Source of the DNA: Thermus hydrothermalis
GTDB lineage: Bacteria; Deinococcota; Deinococci; Deinococcales; Thermaceae
DNA length: 64,000 bases
Reading direction: 5' to 3'
NCBI RefSeq assembly: GCF_022760925.1
Contig: NZ_JAKTNT010000012.1
Coordinates: 21,948 to 85,947, forward strand
Translations under genes and position numbers: made by a program
Notes under the pieces: model-generated
The model's database searches: none
Seen by the model: the letters and a program-made list of their open reading frames with translations, nothing else
Told to the model about the DNA's origin: nothing
Shown: in pieces, positions 7,137-14,996 of the stretch
Layout: each line of letters opens with the position of its first letter
Numbering within the stretch: position 1 is the first letter of the stretch

Positions 7137-8315
7137 TTGTTTCCCCTCCTTACTCTTCCATACTTGGCGCGGGTGTTGGGCCCAGATGGCTTTGGTGTGA
7201 TGACCTTAGGCCAGACTCTGGCGCTATACCTTCAACTCCTTGTGGAGTACGGCTTTTCTCTTTCCGGAACCCGGGAGGTGGCACGGCATCGGGAGGACCG
7301 GGAGGCAGTAGCTTGTATTGTTTCTGGGGTGATGGGGGCCAGGGTCTTCCTCCTGTTACCTGCGACCTTACTAGCTTTTCTGGCCCTTTATCTGCCGCCC
7401 TTTAAGGGAAGGGAGGACATAGTGGGAGCGGCGTTCTTTTGGGCGGTGGCCTGGGGGTTTAGCCCAGCATGGGTTTTTCAAGGTTTGGAGCACATGCGGG
7501 AGGTGGCCTTTTTAGAGGTGCTGACTCGAGGGCTAGCGGCCCTAGGTGTTTTCTTCCTGGTGCGCTCACCTGAACACGCTTATCTTCCCCTGATGCTGAA
7601 TGGGGTAGGGGCCGCGGTCGCTACGGCGATAGGGGTCGTGTGGTTGGGTAGGACCCTGCCCTTGCGTCCACCTTCTCTAAGAGGGGCTCTTAACTTTCTG
7701 GTTTTGGGCGGACGTTTCTTTTTTCCACGGTTGGTAGTTAGTTTTTATGCAGCTGCGAATCCTATAATTCTTAGTTTCTTTGCTTCTCCCTTACAAGTAG
7801 GCCTTTACGCAGGGGCGGAGCGGGTTGCAAAGGCAATGCTGGGTCTGATAGAGCCTTTTAATCGGCTTTTCTTCCCTCGGCTTTCTCATTTAGTTAGATA
7901 TGATCCGAGGATAGCCGGGCTTCTAGCTGTGCGGGTTCTAGTCGTTATGGGGTGTCTCGCTGGAGTGGGCGCATTGTTCTTGTGGGTTTTTTCTCCTTGG
8001 TTAGTGCGGTTTCTTCTAGGGACAAGCTATGAGGAATCGGTCCCAATCGTGAAAGTCCTTGTGCTACTCCTACCGCTTATTGCGATGTCTAACCTTTTAG
8101 GAATACAGATGCTGTCTTGGGGGATGGATCGCTCCTTCAATACTGTTATCCTTTCAGCGGGGTTGCTGAACATCGTTTTAACGACAGCGTTAAGCGCTTT
8201 GGGAGGGCCTTTGGGCTTAGCTTGGGCAGCGGTTTTGGTAGAAGCTTGGGTGGTGGGTGGGATGGTTTGGTACCTCCATAGGCATAGGCGGCTTCCCTGG
8301 GAGGTTGCCCAATGA
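7137..8315 (+). CDS. Polysaccharide flippase (Wzx/MATE-like, polysaccharide_synt family)
   Basis: A membrane protein of 392 residues from the TTG at 7137, with about 12 hydrophobic segments and the typical flippase opening TLPYLARVLGPDGFGVMTLG. Wzx proteins move undecaprenyl-linked glycan repeats across the inner membrane. Family similarity extends upstream of the TTG: codons 7083-7136 read SKTVKSLFYLYLVQVANY, which matches the usual first helix. No ATG, GTG or TTG exists between the in-frame TAA at 7029 and 7137; CTG codons at 7035, 7074, 7110 and 7116 are the only near-starts. Either CTG 7074 is the start, or the N-terminus was damaged. The gene is AT-richer than its neighbours. Confidence 0.8.
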   Translation: MFPLLTLPYLARVLGPDGFGVMTLGQTLALYLQLLVEYGFSLSGTREVARHREDREAVACIVSGVMGARVFLLLPATLLAFLALYLPPFKGREDIVGAAFFWAVAWGFSPAWVFQGLEHMREVAFLEVLTRGLAALGVFFLVRSPEHAYLPLMLNGVGAAVATAIGVVWLGRTLPLRPPSLRGALNFLVLGGRFFFPRLVVSFYAAANPIILSFFASPLQVGLYAGAERVAKAMLGLIEPFNRLFFPRLSHLVRYDPRIAGLLAVRVLVVMGCLAGVGALFLWVFSPWLVRFLLGTSYEESVPIVKVLVLLLPLIAMSNLLGIQMLSWGMDRSFNTVILSAGLLNIVLTTALSALGGPLGLAWAAVLVEAWVVGGMVWYLHRHRRLPWEVAQ

Positions 8316-9433
8316 AAGTAGACTACGCTATCGTGGGTGCTGGTTTTACTGGGGCCACCTTGGCGGAGCGGATCGCCTCGGAGCTGGGGAAGCGGGTCCT
8401 GGTGGTGGAGAGGCGGGACCACATCGGGGGGAACGCCTACGATGAGATGGACGAGCGGGGGGTTCTGGTCCACCGCTACGGTCCCCATATCTTCCACACG
8501 GAGAGCCGGAAGGTGTTTGAATACCTCTCCCGCTTCACCGAGTGGCGCCCCTACTTCCACCGGGTGCGGGCGGTGGTGGAGGGGAAGGAGATTCCCCTGC
8601 CCTTCAGCCTGGCCTCCTTGCGAGCCCTCTTCTCCAATCGGGTAGCGGACCGCCTGGAGGAGAAGCTCATAGGGCGCTTTGGCTACGGGGCCCGGGTGCC
8701 CATCCTTCGGCTCAAACAGGAGGACGACCCTGACCTTCGCTTCCTGGCGGACTACGTGTACAAAAACGTCTTTGAGGGGTACACCCTGAAGCAGTGGGGA
8801 ATGCGCCCCGAGGAGCTTTCCCCTTCCGTGACGGCGCGGGTGCCCGTTCTCGTCACCTACGATACCCGCTATTTCCAGGACACCTACCAAGCCATGCCTA
8901 AGGAGGGGTACACGGCCCTTTTCCGGCGGATGCTCCGGCACCCCAACATCAAGGTGCTCCTGGGGGCGGACTGGCGGGAGGTGGAGGGAGAGGTGCGGTA
9001 CCGGTACCTCATCTACACGGGGCCTATAGACGAGTTCTTCGGGTACGCGCATGGGCCCTTGCCCTACCGCTCCCTGCGCTTCCAGCTGGAGGGAAAGCCA
9101 GTGCCTTGGGCCCAGGAGGTGGGGACGGTAAACTACCCCAACGAGTACGCCTACACCCGGGTCACGGAGTTCAAGCACCTCACGGGGCAGGACTACCTAC
9201 CCCACACCGCCTTGTGCTACGAGTACCCGGAGGCCTACGAGCCGGGGCGGAACGAGCCCTACTACCCGGTGCCCAAGGAGGAGAACGAGGAGCGGTACCG
9301 GCTCTATTTGGAGGAGGCCAAGAGGCTCAAGGGGGTGTACTTCGCCGGGCGGCTTGGGGATTACCGGTACTACAACATGGACCAGGCGGTGGCACGGGCG
9401 CTGAAGCTTTTTGAGGAGGTGGCGCGTGGATAG
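8312..9433 (+). CDS. glf: UDP-galactopyranose mutase
   Basis: 373 residues, the usual length for bacterial Glf. The FAD-binding GAGFTGATLAERIA opens the protein, followed by ERRDHIGGNAYDEMDERG and YGPHIFHTES, all conserved in the mutase family. The C-terminal half keeps VNYPNEYAYTR and DYRYYNMDQAV. The flavoenzyme converts UDP-galactopyranose to UDP-galactofuranose in the cytoplasm, the donor for galactofuranose-containing glycans. ATGA overlap couples it to the flippase gene, and its stop overlaps the next glycosyltransferase start. Base composition is ordinary GC-rich Thermus, unlike the flippase in front and the sequences behind. Confidence 0.95.
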   Translation: MKVDYAIVGAGFTGATLAERIASELGKRVLVVERRDHIGGNAYDEMDERGVLVHRYGPHIFHTESRKVFEYLSRFTEWRPYFHRVRAVVEGKEIPLPFSLASLRALFSNRVADRLEEKLIGRFGYGARVPILRLKQEDDPDLRFLADYVYKNVFEGYTLKQWGMRPEELSPSVTARVPVLVTYDTRYFQDTYQAMPKEGYTALFRRMLRHPNIKVLLGADWREVEGEVRYRYLIYTGPIDEFFGYAHGPLPYRSLRFQLEGKPVPWAQEVGTVNYPNEYAYTRVTEFKHLTGQDYLPHTALCYEYPEAYEPGRNEPYYPVPKEENEERYRLYLEEAKRLKGVYFAGRLGDYRYYNMDQAVARALKLFEEVARG

Positions 9434-10340
9434 GGTGTGTGCTGTGATCGTGACGTATAACCGGAAGGCCCTACTCAGGGAGTGCTTGCAGGCGGTACTC
9501 GCCCAGACCCGTCCTCCTGACCACGTCCTGGTGGTGGACAACGCTTCCACGGACGGGACGGCGGAGATGCTTCGGGAGGAGTTCCCCCGGGTGGAGGTCC
9601 TGAGGCTTCCCGAAAACCAGGGGGGGGCTGGGGGGTTTCACGAGGGGATGAAGTGGGCCTACAAGGCGGGGTACGACTGGTTTTGGCTGATGGATGACGA
9701 TACAGTTCCAGAAAAGTCCACATTAGAGGGACTGTTTCAAGGAGCTTTGGAATATGAGCTGGATGTGGTAGGACCGCTTCCTCTTTCCATTGAAGATCCG
9801 AGGGAGCTCGCCTATCCTCTGCCAGTAGGGTTTTTGCTTACGTTTAACCGAAACTTGGTGGACGAAAGTAGTATACGTTGGGGTGAGAGTCAACTCTTTC
9901 TAGGCGTCTTGGTGAGCAAGAGGGTTGTGGAATGTGTGGGACTTCCTGATTCTCGCTTATTTATCCGGGGAGATGAAGTTGAGTATGGCTTGCGCGTTTC
10001 CCGAGCGGGAATGCGGGTGGCTACGTTGCCTTGGGTGAGGGTGGTTCATCCGAGTTTTCGCCGGGAGCTCTTTATTCTCTTGGGAAGACGCTTTGTGGTG
10101 GGGTATTCAGGAAACCCTCGTAAAGACTTCTACAACTTTCGCAACCGAATCTATATCTTTCGCAAATACTACTCGCTCTGGCCAGTGAAGGTATTTCTAG
10201 ACTTGGTACGCCACATCTGGTTCTTTTTAGGGGTGCGCCGAGGTGACTGGAAGGGTTTGGCCCTGTGGTTCAGGGCTGCATGGTTTGGGTTTAGGGGAGC
10301 CCTAGTGCCATATGAGAAAGTTTTTGGTGAGCATAGATGA
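9426..10340 (+). CDS. GT2 glycosyltransferase, galactofuranosyltransferase-like
   Basis: 304 residues from GTG 9426, chosen because AGGAGG sits 6 bases upstream and it overlaps the glf stop. The GT2 fold is clear: VIVTYNRKALLRECLQAVLA, VVDNASTDGTAEML, then GGAGGFHEGM and WLMDDDT, where DDD is the metal/nucleotide site. The GGAGG and WxMDDD pattern is typical of the GlfT/rhamnosyltransferase branch, which fits the adjacent mutase: it probably adds galactofuranose to a lipid-linked acceptor (inference). The C-terminal 110 residues are basic and amphipathic, as in membrane-associated GT2 enzymes. The first third is GC-rich and the rest AT-rich, with a sharp change near base 9700. Confidence 0.85.
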   Translation: MDRVCAVIVTYNRKALLRECLQAVLAQTRPPDHVLVVDNASTDGTAEMLREEFPRVEVLRLPENQGGAGGFHEGMKWAYKAGYDWFWLMDDDTVPEKSTLEGLFQGALEYELDVVGPLPLSIEDPRELAYPLPVGFLLTFNRNLVDESSIRWGESQLFLGVLVSKRVVECVGLPDSRLFIRGDEVEYGLRVSRAGMRVATLPWVRVVHPSFRRELFILLGRRFVVGYSGNPRKDFYNFRNRIYIFRKYYSLWPVKVFLDLVRHIWFFLGVRRGDWKGLALWFRAAWFGFRGALVPYEKVFGEHR

Positions 10341-10512
10341 ATACGAGCGTTCGTTGCAGTTTGCTGCAATATTTGAGGGATTGAGCGGAAGGACATATTT
10401 TGCGCTTCAGCTTGAAGTTGGCTCACGTGGGGAGTCAAGCTTTTGGGAGAAGACAGTACTGCTTTGCTTCCGTGCCTTGAGGGGGCTTCGTGGGTTATGG
10501 ATAAGCCTCTAG
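10312..10512 (+). CDS. Small open frame of uncertain reality between two glycosyltransferases
   Basis: An ATG-started frame of 66 codons bridges the 156-base gap between the two GT2 genes, overlapping 29 bases of the first and 16 of the second. It has no motif I recognise, no good ribosome-binding site and an ordinary, non-repetitive composition. It may be a remnant of a gene lost during rearrangement of the locus, or chance. Confidence 0.2.
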   Translation: MRKFLVSIDEYERSLQFAAIFEGLSGRTYFALQLEVGSRGESSFWEKTVLLCFRALRGLRGLWISL

Positions 10513-11381
10513 TAACCATTGGGATTCCTTTCCGCAATCCGGGTCCTTTTATTGACCTCGCCGTGCGCTCCATTTTCGCACAGACTTATGAGAACTGGGA
10601 GCTGATCCTAGTGGATGATGGTTCTGACGATGGAACGTATGAGCGTGTGGTAGCAATACGGGACTCGAGAGTAAAAGTCGTGAGAGATGGTGAAAACAAG
10701 GGCCTTCCTGCCCGATTGAATCAGATTGTTACCCTGGCCCAGGGAAAGTATGTCGCGCGGATGGATGCCGATGACATTATCCATCCTGAGCGCATTGAAA
10801 GCCAGGTGCGTTACCTGGCGGATCACCCAGAGGTGGATGGAGTTACAACGGCGGCCTATTTAATAGATGAAGAGGGGCACCTAATTGCCTCGCTTCCGGG
10901 TGTTCAGCCCTCGGTTTGTGAGGTCCTTTCAAGGGGTGGTTATCTACATGCGTCCTTGATGGCGCGGCGAGATTGGTTTGTGGCCCATCCTTACTCCCTG
11001 GAGTACCCCAGAGCAGAAGATCGGGAATTGTTCGTGCGTACCTATGATGCATCAAAGCTGCAGGTGCTGGACGAGCCCCTGTACTTCTATCGTTGGTTTG
11101 GGTTGCCACGGAGCAGGATTCTGCGAATAGGCTACCGCAGTGAAAGAAAAATTATGCTCAAATACGGACCACGTCTTGTGGGGTGGGGAGCTACGTTTTG
11201 GCTGATGGCTAGGTCCTGGGCGAAGGAAACCGTGGTCGTGCTCGCTGAGCGTCTGGGCCTGGAACGGGCCTTGGAATGGCGGGTGTCTTTCACCAAGGTC
11301 ACGCCTAGAGATGAGGCCCGTTTTGCTGATGCCATGGCGAAGGTTATGGCCACTGCTGTTCCGGGCTGGGACAGTAGGTAG
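10497..11381 (+). CDS. GT2 glycosyltransferase (family A)
   Basis: 294 residues from ATG 10497, where the family similarity begins (KPLVTIGIPFRNPG); the frame is open another 18 codons upstream but that part is not conserved. Motifs in order: VRSIFAQTYENWELILVDDG, then DGTYERV, NKGLPARLNQIV and ARMDADDI, the last being the DxD metal site. These mark a classical SpsA-like GT2 enzyme that would add one sugar to the growing repeat unit on the cytoplasmic face. The acceptor and donor are not predictable. The gene is AT-rich for this genome and no strong ribosome-binding site is visible. A 121-base gap without features follows. Confidence 0.85.
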   Translation: MDKPLVTIGIPFRNPGPFIDLAVRSIFAQTYENWELILVDDGSDDGTYERVVAIRDSRVKVVRDGENKGLPARLNQIVTLAQGKYVARMDADDIIHPERIESQVRYLADHPEVDGVTTAAYLIDEEGHLIASLPGVQPSVCEVLSRGGYLHASLMARRDWFVAHPYSLEYPRAEDRELFVRTYDASKLQVLDEPLYFYRWFGLPRSRILRIGYRSERKIMLKYGPRLVGWGATFWLMARSWAKETVVVLAERLGLERALEWRVSFTKVTPRDEARFADAMAKVMATAVPGWDSR

Positions 11382-11502
11382 CTAGATGAGGCTTGCTTGA
11401 GTTGTAGGTAACATGTTTCTTTGTCGGTGTTGAGATGTGGGGGTGTGTGGGTGTTTGCTGTGCGTTGTCTTAGGATCGCCAAAGGTGCAGAAGGGGTGGT
11501 AG

Positions 11503-12711
11503 GTGACAGCACTTGGGAGTAAGAAAACTAGCGTAAAGGGAAGAATGCCCTTTGTGTTTTTCATTCTAGGGCTTTCCTTATCCGTCGTTCGCTGGGAACC
11601 TGCATTTTTTGATGTGGCGCTGCCCTTGGTAGCGCTGTTGGGGTATAGATGTTTTGCTTGGAGGTTTAGACATGCTCTAGCCTTTCTTTTAGTTGGCCTT
11701 TTTATATTCAGCCATTTGCCTTCATTGTTGATTGCTCTATGGGGTGTCCATGACCCGGTGGTTCCATGGGGACGAGCAGTGTTTTATGCGCTTGTTACCT
11801 TTTACTTAGCTTTGGTTTCACTTTTATTTATGGGAATAAAACAAAACTTTTCCATTCATTTTTTTGGGGGGTATCTTGGAGGCGCCTTGTTGTCCTCCCT
11901 TTTTGGCGTTTTCGCCTTCTTAGGTATGCCGGGTCTCGAGTCATTACTTTGGGGTGGGTCAAGGTTGGTGGGTTTGTTTAAGGACCCTAACGTTTTTGGG
12001 GCTTTTTTAGTGCCAGCATTGCTTTTTTTGCTTGCCCAAAGCTTCAGGCGCAAGCCTCTTTGGTTGCTTACTTTTTTGCTTTGCATGGCCGCTTTGCTGT
12101 TATCTCTCTCAAGGGGGGCTTGGGTTAACTTCCTCGTTGCGCTGGTGGTATGGACATTTTTGCGTCCAAAGGCCAGATGGCCTTTGATTCTGCTGATGTT
12201 TTCGTTGTTTATAGCAACTTTTCTTTATGCAACACTCTTGCTAGGCGATACTTTTTCCTCACGCTTGGGTTTCCAGCCTTATGACCGCGATAGGTTCAGC
12301 AAGCAGGCGGAGGCCCTAGTTGCGTCCTGGGAGGACCCTATAGGGAAGGGGCCGGGATCGGCCGAGTACCTTTTGGAGTATGCCACCCACAACTCCTATG
12401 TGCGCTTGGCCTTTGAAACCGGTTGGGTCAGCCTTTGCTTCTGGCTTGCCTTTGTAGGCCTTAGCATGGCTTATGCGCTGAGGTGTGGACTCAAGCAGGG
12501 CAGTTTATTGCACGAGATCGTATTCGCGAGCCTCGCCGGTATTCTCGCAGAAAGCTTCGTCATCGATACGCTCCATTGGCGGCATATGTGGATTATGCTT
12601 GGCTTAGCATGGTCGGGGTATGCGTGTGCTTTATCTGATCACCCGAGCCGAGCCAGGGGGGGCCCAGATGCATCTTCTGGAGCTCCTGAGGGCCTTCCGG
12701 GACAGGGCTGA
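11503..12711 (+). CDS. O-antigen polymerase/ligase-like membrane protein (Wzy family)
   Basis: 402 residues with about ten or eleven hydrophobic segments and the Wzy_C-type motif LSLSRGAWVNFL near residue 200, followed by the periplasmic loop with ATHNSYVRLAFETGWVSL. Such proteins polymerise lipid-linked repeats in the periplasm. This is the most AT-rich gene in the window (hand count: 18 of 60 G/C at 11821-11880). Its last 30 codons overlap the next gene by 92 bases and read as a low-complexity tail (GGPDASSG...), so the natural stop has probably been lost at a recombination joint. A start at ATG 11545 is an alternative to GTG 11503. Confidence 0.8.
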   Translation: MTALGSKKTSVKGRMPFVFFILGLSLSVVRWEPAFFDVALPLVALLGYRCFAWRFRHALAFLLVGLFIFSHLPSLLIALWGVHDPVVPWGRAVFYALVTFYLALVSLLFMGIKQNFSIHFFGGYLGGALLSSLFGVFAFLGMPGLESLLWGGSRLVGLFKDPNVFGAFLVPALLFLLAQSFRRKPLWLLTFLLCMAALLLSLSRGAWVNFLVALVVWTFLRPKARWPLILLMFSLFIATFLYATLLLGDTFSSRLGFQPYDRDRFSKQAEALVASWEDPIGKGPGSAEYLLEYATHNSYVRLAFETGWVSLCFWLAFVGLSMAYALRCGLKQGSLLHEIVFASLAGILAESFVIDTLHWRHMWIMLGLAWSGYACALSDHPSRARGGPDASSGAPEGLPGQG

Positions 12712-13744
12712 GCTACACCTGGCCGTGGGGCAGGACCAAGAGGATTTCTTGGTGGAGGCTGCCCGGGAGCTGGGGGTGGAAACCCACCTGCTTGCTCACC
12801 TGGTCCAACCGTTAAGGCCCGTATCGGACTGGCGGGGACTTGGGGAAGTAAGGGAGTTAATCCGGAGGGTTCGCCCCCATCTAGTCCATGCCCACTCCTC
12901 CAAGGCGGGTTTCCTAGGCCGGCTTGCGGCGAAGAGTCTGGGAATAAAGAGTATCTTTACAGCCCATGGTTGGGCTTTTACTGACGGGGTGAGCCCCGCA
13001 CGAAGGGCTTTAGCCCTCACCTTGGAGCGCCTGGCGGGCCGGGCTGGAGACCTCGTCCTCGCTGTGTCCGAAAGGGACCGGGAGCTTGCTCTACGTTACC
13101 GAGTGGTGCCTCCCGAAAGGATTCGCCTGGTATGGAACGGGGTTCCGGACACCCCTTTGCGGGCGAATCCAAGCCACAATCCCCCCAGGATCGTCATGGT
13201 GGGGCGCTTCGCGCCGCAAAAAGACCACGCCCTCTTGCTTAGGGCGCTTGCGGAGCTAAGGGATCTTCCATGGCGCTTAGACCTGGTGGGCCAAGGGCCT
13301 CTTTTGCCCGAAGTACAGGCCCTGGCGGAACGCTTAGGCCTGGAGCAGCGGGTCCGTTTTCTTGGGAAGCGGTTGGATGTGGACCGTATCCTGGCCGACG
13401 CGCAGGTTTTTGTCCTGGCTTCCAATTGGGAGGGCTTGCCCCTTTCCGTGTTGGAGGCCATGCGGGCAGGGCTTCCCGTGGTGGCGAGCGATGTGGGGGG
13501 GGTGCGGGAGGCTGTGCTGGAGGGCAGAACAGGTTTCCTGGTGCCCCGGGGAGATGTGACGCTTTTGCGGGAGCGCCTTGCCCTTTTGCTCCAGGACCCG
13601 AGTCTGAGGGTAGCTCTGGGGAGGGAAGGGCGAAAGAGGTATGAAGCCCACTTTACCCTGGAGAGGATGCTTCGCCAGGTTTGGGCCGCCTACGAGGAGC
13701 TTTTGGCCGCCCCTTCATCCCCTTTTCAGGGAGTTGTAGGGTAG
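12620..13744 (+). CDS. GT4 glycosyltransferase
   Basis: 374 residues. The N-terminal half opens with VLYLITRAEPGGAQMHLLEL and HAHSSKAGFLGRLAAK, and the C-terminal GT4 half has VMVGRFAPQKDHALLLRALA and the catalytic EGLPLSVLEAMRAGLPVVAS (E-x7-E). It belongs to the WcaA/WbpH-like group of retaining GT4 enzymes that commonly precede an initiating sugar transferase. It starts within the polymerase gene (92-base overlap) and ends one base before the initiating transferase. Composition returns to GC-rich here (41 of 60 at 12721-12780). Substrate unknown. Confidence 0.88.
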   Translation: MRVLYLITRAEPGGAQMHLLELLRAFRDRAELHLAVGQDQEDFLVEAARELGVETHLLAHLVQPLRPVSDWRGLGEVRELIRRVRPHLVHAHSSKAGFLGRLAAKSLGIKSIFTAHGWAFTDGVSPARRALALTLERLAGRAGDLVLAVSERDRELALRYRVVPPERIRLVWNGVPDTPLRANPSHNPPRIVMVGRFAPQKDHALLLRALAELRDLPWRLDLVGQGPLLPEVQALAERLGLEQRVRFLGKRLDVDRILADAQVFVLASNWEGLPLSVLEAMRAGLPVVASDVGGVREAVLEGRTGFLVPRGDVTLLRERLALLLQDPSLRVALGREGRKRYEAHFTLERMLRQVWAAYEELLAAPSSPFQGVVG

Positions 13745-13745
13745 C

Positions 13746-14987
13746 ATGGAGGGCATGGGCGTGTTGGAGCTAAAGCTGCCCTATCGGCTTATCAAACCAA
13801 GGAGTTGGCCCAGTCCCTGGCTTGCCCTGGGTCTGCTCCCTGCGCTCTTAGGGGCCCTTGTCTTCTTTGGTCTGCCCCCTTGGAGGGGGGAGGTGGGCAC
13901 GCTCGTGTTCCTTACTGTCCTCGCCCATCTCTTGGCTTTTCTCTCCACCGACCGGATGGCCCGCTATCCGGGGAAGGAGGCCTGGGGGCTTGCGGCCTTT
14001 AACCTCTTGCTTTTTACCCTCCTTTTGGTGGCGGTTTTGGCTTTGGGGAGGCTTTACTACTCTAGGGGTTATCTCCTGATGGCTACCCTCTTTGCCTTCC
14101 CCCTTTTGGTGTTCTACCTGACCCGTATGCCCCCTGTGCGGCTTGCCCTCGTTCCCGGTGAGGTGGCGGATTGGCTTAAGGCGCACTTCAGGGGGGAACT
14201 TCCCGTGGTCCGTCTTGATGAGGTGGAGGGGGTGGTGGCGGACCTCCATCACCTGGACCCAAAGGCTTTGCCCTTTCTGGCGGAGGCTTCCCTGAGGGGG
14301 ATACCCATCCTCCATGCGGCGAGCGTGTACGAAGGGTATACGGGTAGGGTACCCCTAGGCCCCGATTTCAACGAGGGCCTCATGGCCTTGGCGGAGACGG
14401 ACCGGGGGCTATATCCGTGGTTCAAGCGGGTGTGGGAGGTGGGGCTGGTCCTTGTCCTTTCGCCCTTTCTCCTTGTCTTGGGGCTTCTCGTAGCGCTTTT
14501 GGTCTACCTGGACTTAGGCCGGCCTGTGCTTTTTGCTCAGGAGCGTGTGGGCCTGGGTGGGCGCCCTTTTAGGGCCTACAAGTTCCGCACCATGCGGGGC
14601 GCTCCGCGGGAAGGGGTGTATGCGGGTGAAGAAGAGGCCAGGATAACCCGCCTTGGCCGCTTCTTGCGGCGCTACCGGTTGGACGAGTTGCCGCAGTTCT
14701 GGAATATTTTGAAGGGGGATATGAGCCTTGTAGGCCCGAGACCGGAGCAACGGATCTTGGCGGAGGCTTACGCGAAAGAAATTCCCCTTTATCCCTTGCG
14801 CCACAGCGTCCGTCCAGGGCTTACGGGCTGGGCCCAGGTGCAGCAGGGATATGCGGAAGGGGTGGAGGGAACCCTGGTTAAGCTCAGCTACGACCTATAC
14901 TACATCAAGCATCTCTCCTTTTGGCTTGACCTTCGGATTCTGGTAAAGACCCTTTGGGTTATCGGTACGGGTTTTGGGGCACGTTGA
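13746..14987 (+). CDS. Initiating sugar-phosphate transferase (polyprenyl glycosylphosphotransferase)
   Basis: 413 residues. Four N-terminal membrane segments (about 20-130) precede a small CoA-binding-like region and the bacterial sugar transferase domain (about 225-413), which has one more membrane helix and the conserved FAQERVGLGGRPFRAYKFRT, YRLDELPQFWNILKGDMSLV and GPRPEQ. These enzymes (WbaP/WcaJ type) transfer hexose-1-phosphate from UDP-sugar to undecaprenyl phosphate, starting each repeat unit. DE in RLDELPQ is the usual catalytic region. Its presence indicates a Wzx/Wzy-dependent pathway, matching the flippase, polymerase and Wzz-like genes beside it. Glucose versus galactose as the first sugar is not decidable. 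Confidence 0.92.
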   Translation: MEGMGVLELKLPYRLIKPRSWPSPWLALGLLPALLGALVFFGLPPWRGEVGTLVFLTVLAHLLAFLSTDRMARYPGKEAWGLAAFNLLLFTLLLVAVLALGRLYYSRGYLLMATLFAFPLLVFYLTRMPPVRLALVPGEVADWLKAHFRGELPVVRLDEVEGVVADLHHLDPKALPFLAEASLRGIPILHAASVYEGYTGRVPLGPDFNEGLMALAETDRGLYPWFKRVWEVGLVLVLSPFLLVLGLLVALLVYLDLGRPVLFAQERVGLGGRPFRAYKFRTMRGAPREGVYAGEEEARITRLGRFLRRYRLDELPQFWNILKGDMSLVGPRPEQRILAEAYAKEIPLYPLRHSVRPGLTGWAQVQQGYAEGVEGTLVKLSYDLYYIKHLSFWLDLRILVKTLWVIGTGFGAR

Positions 14988-14996
14988 ACTTTGGGT

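Noticed and set aside
7137..12711. Insertion sequence or transposase explaining the AT-rich island
   Set aside because: No transposase motif or terminal inverted repeats were seen; all frames are explained by polysaccharide genes.
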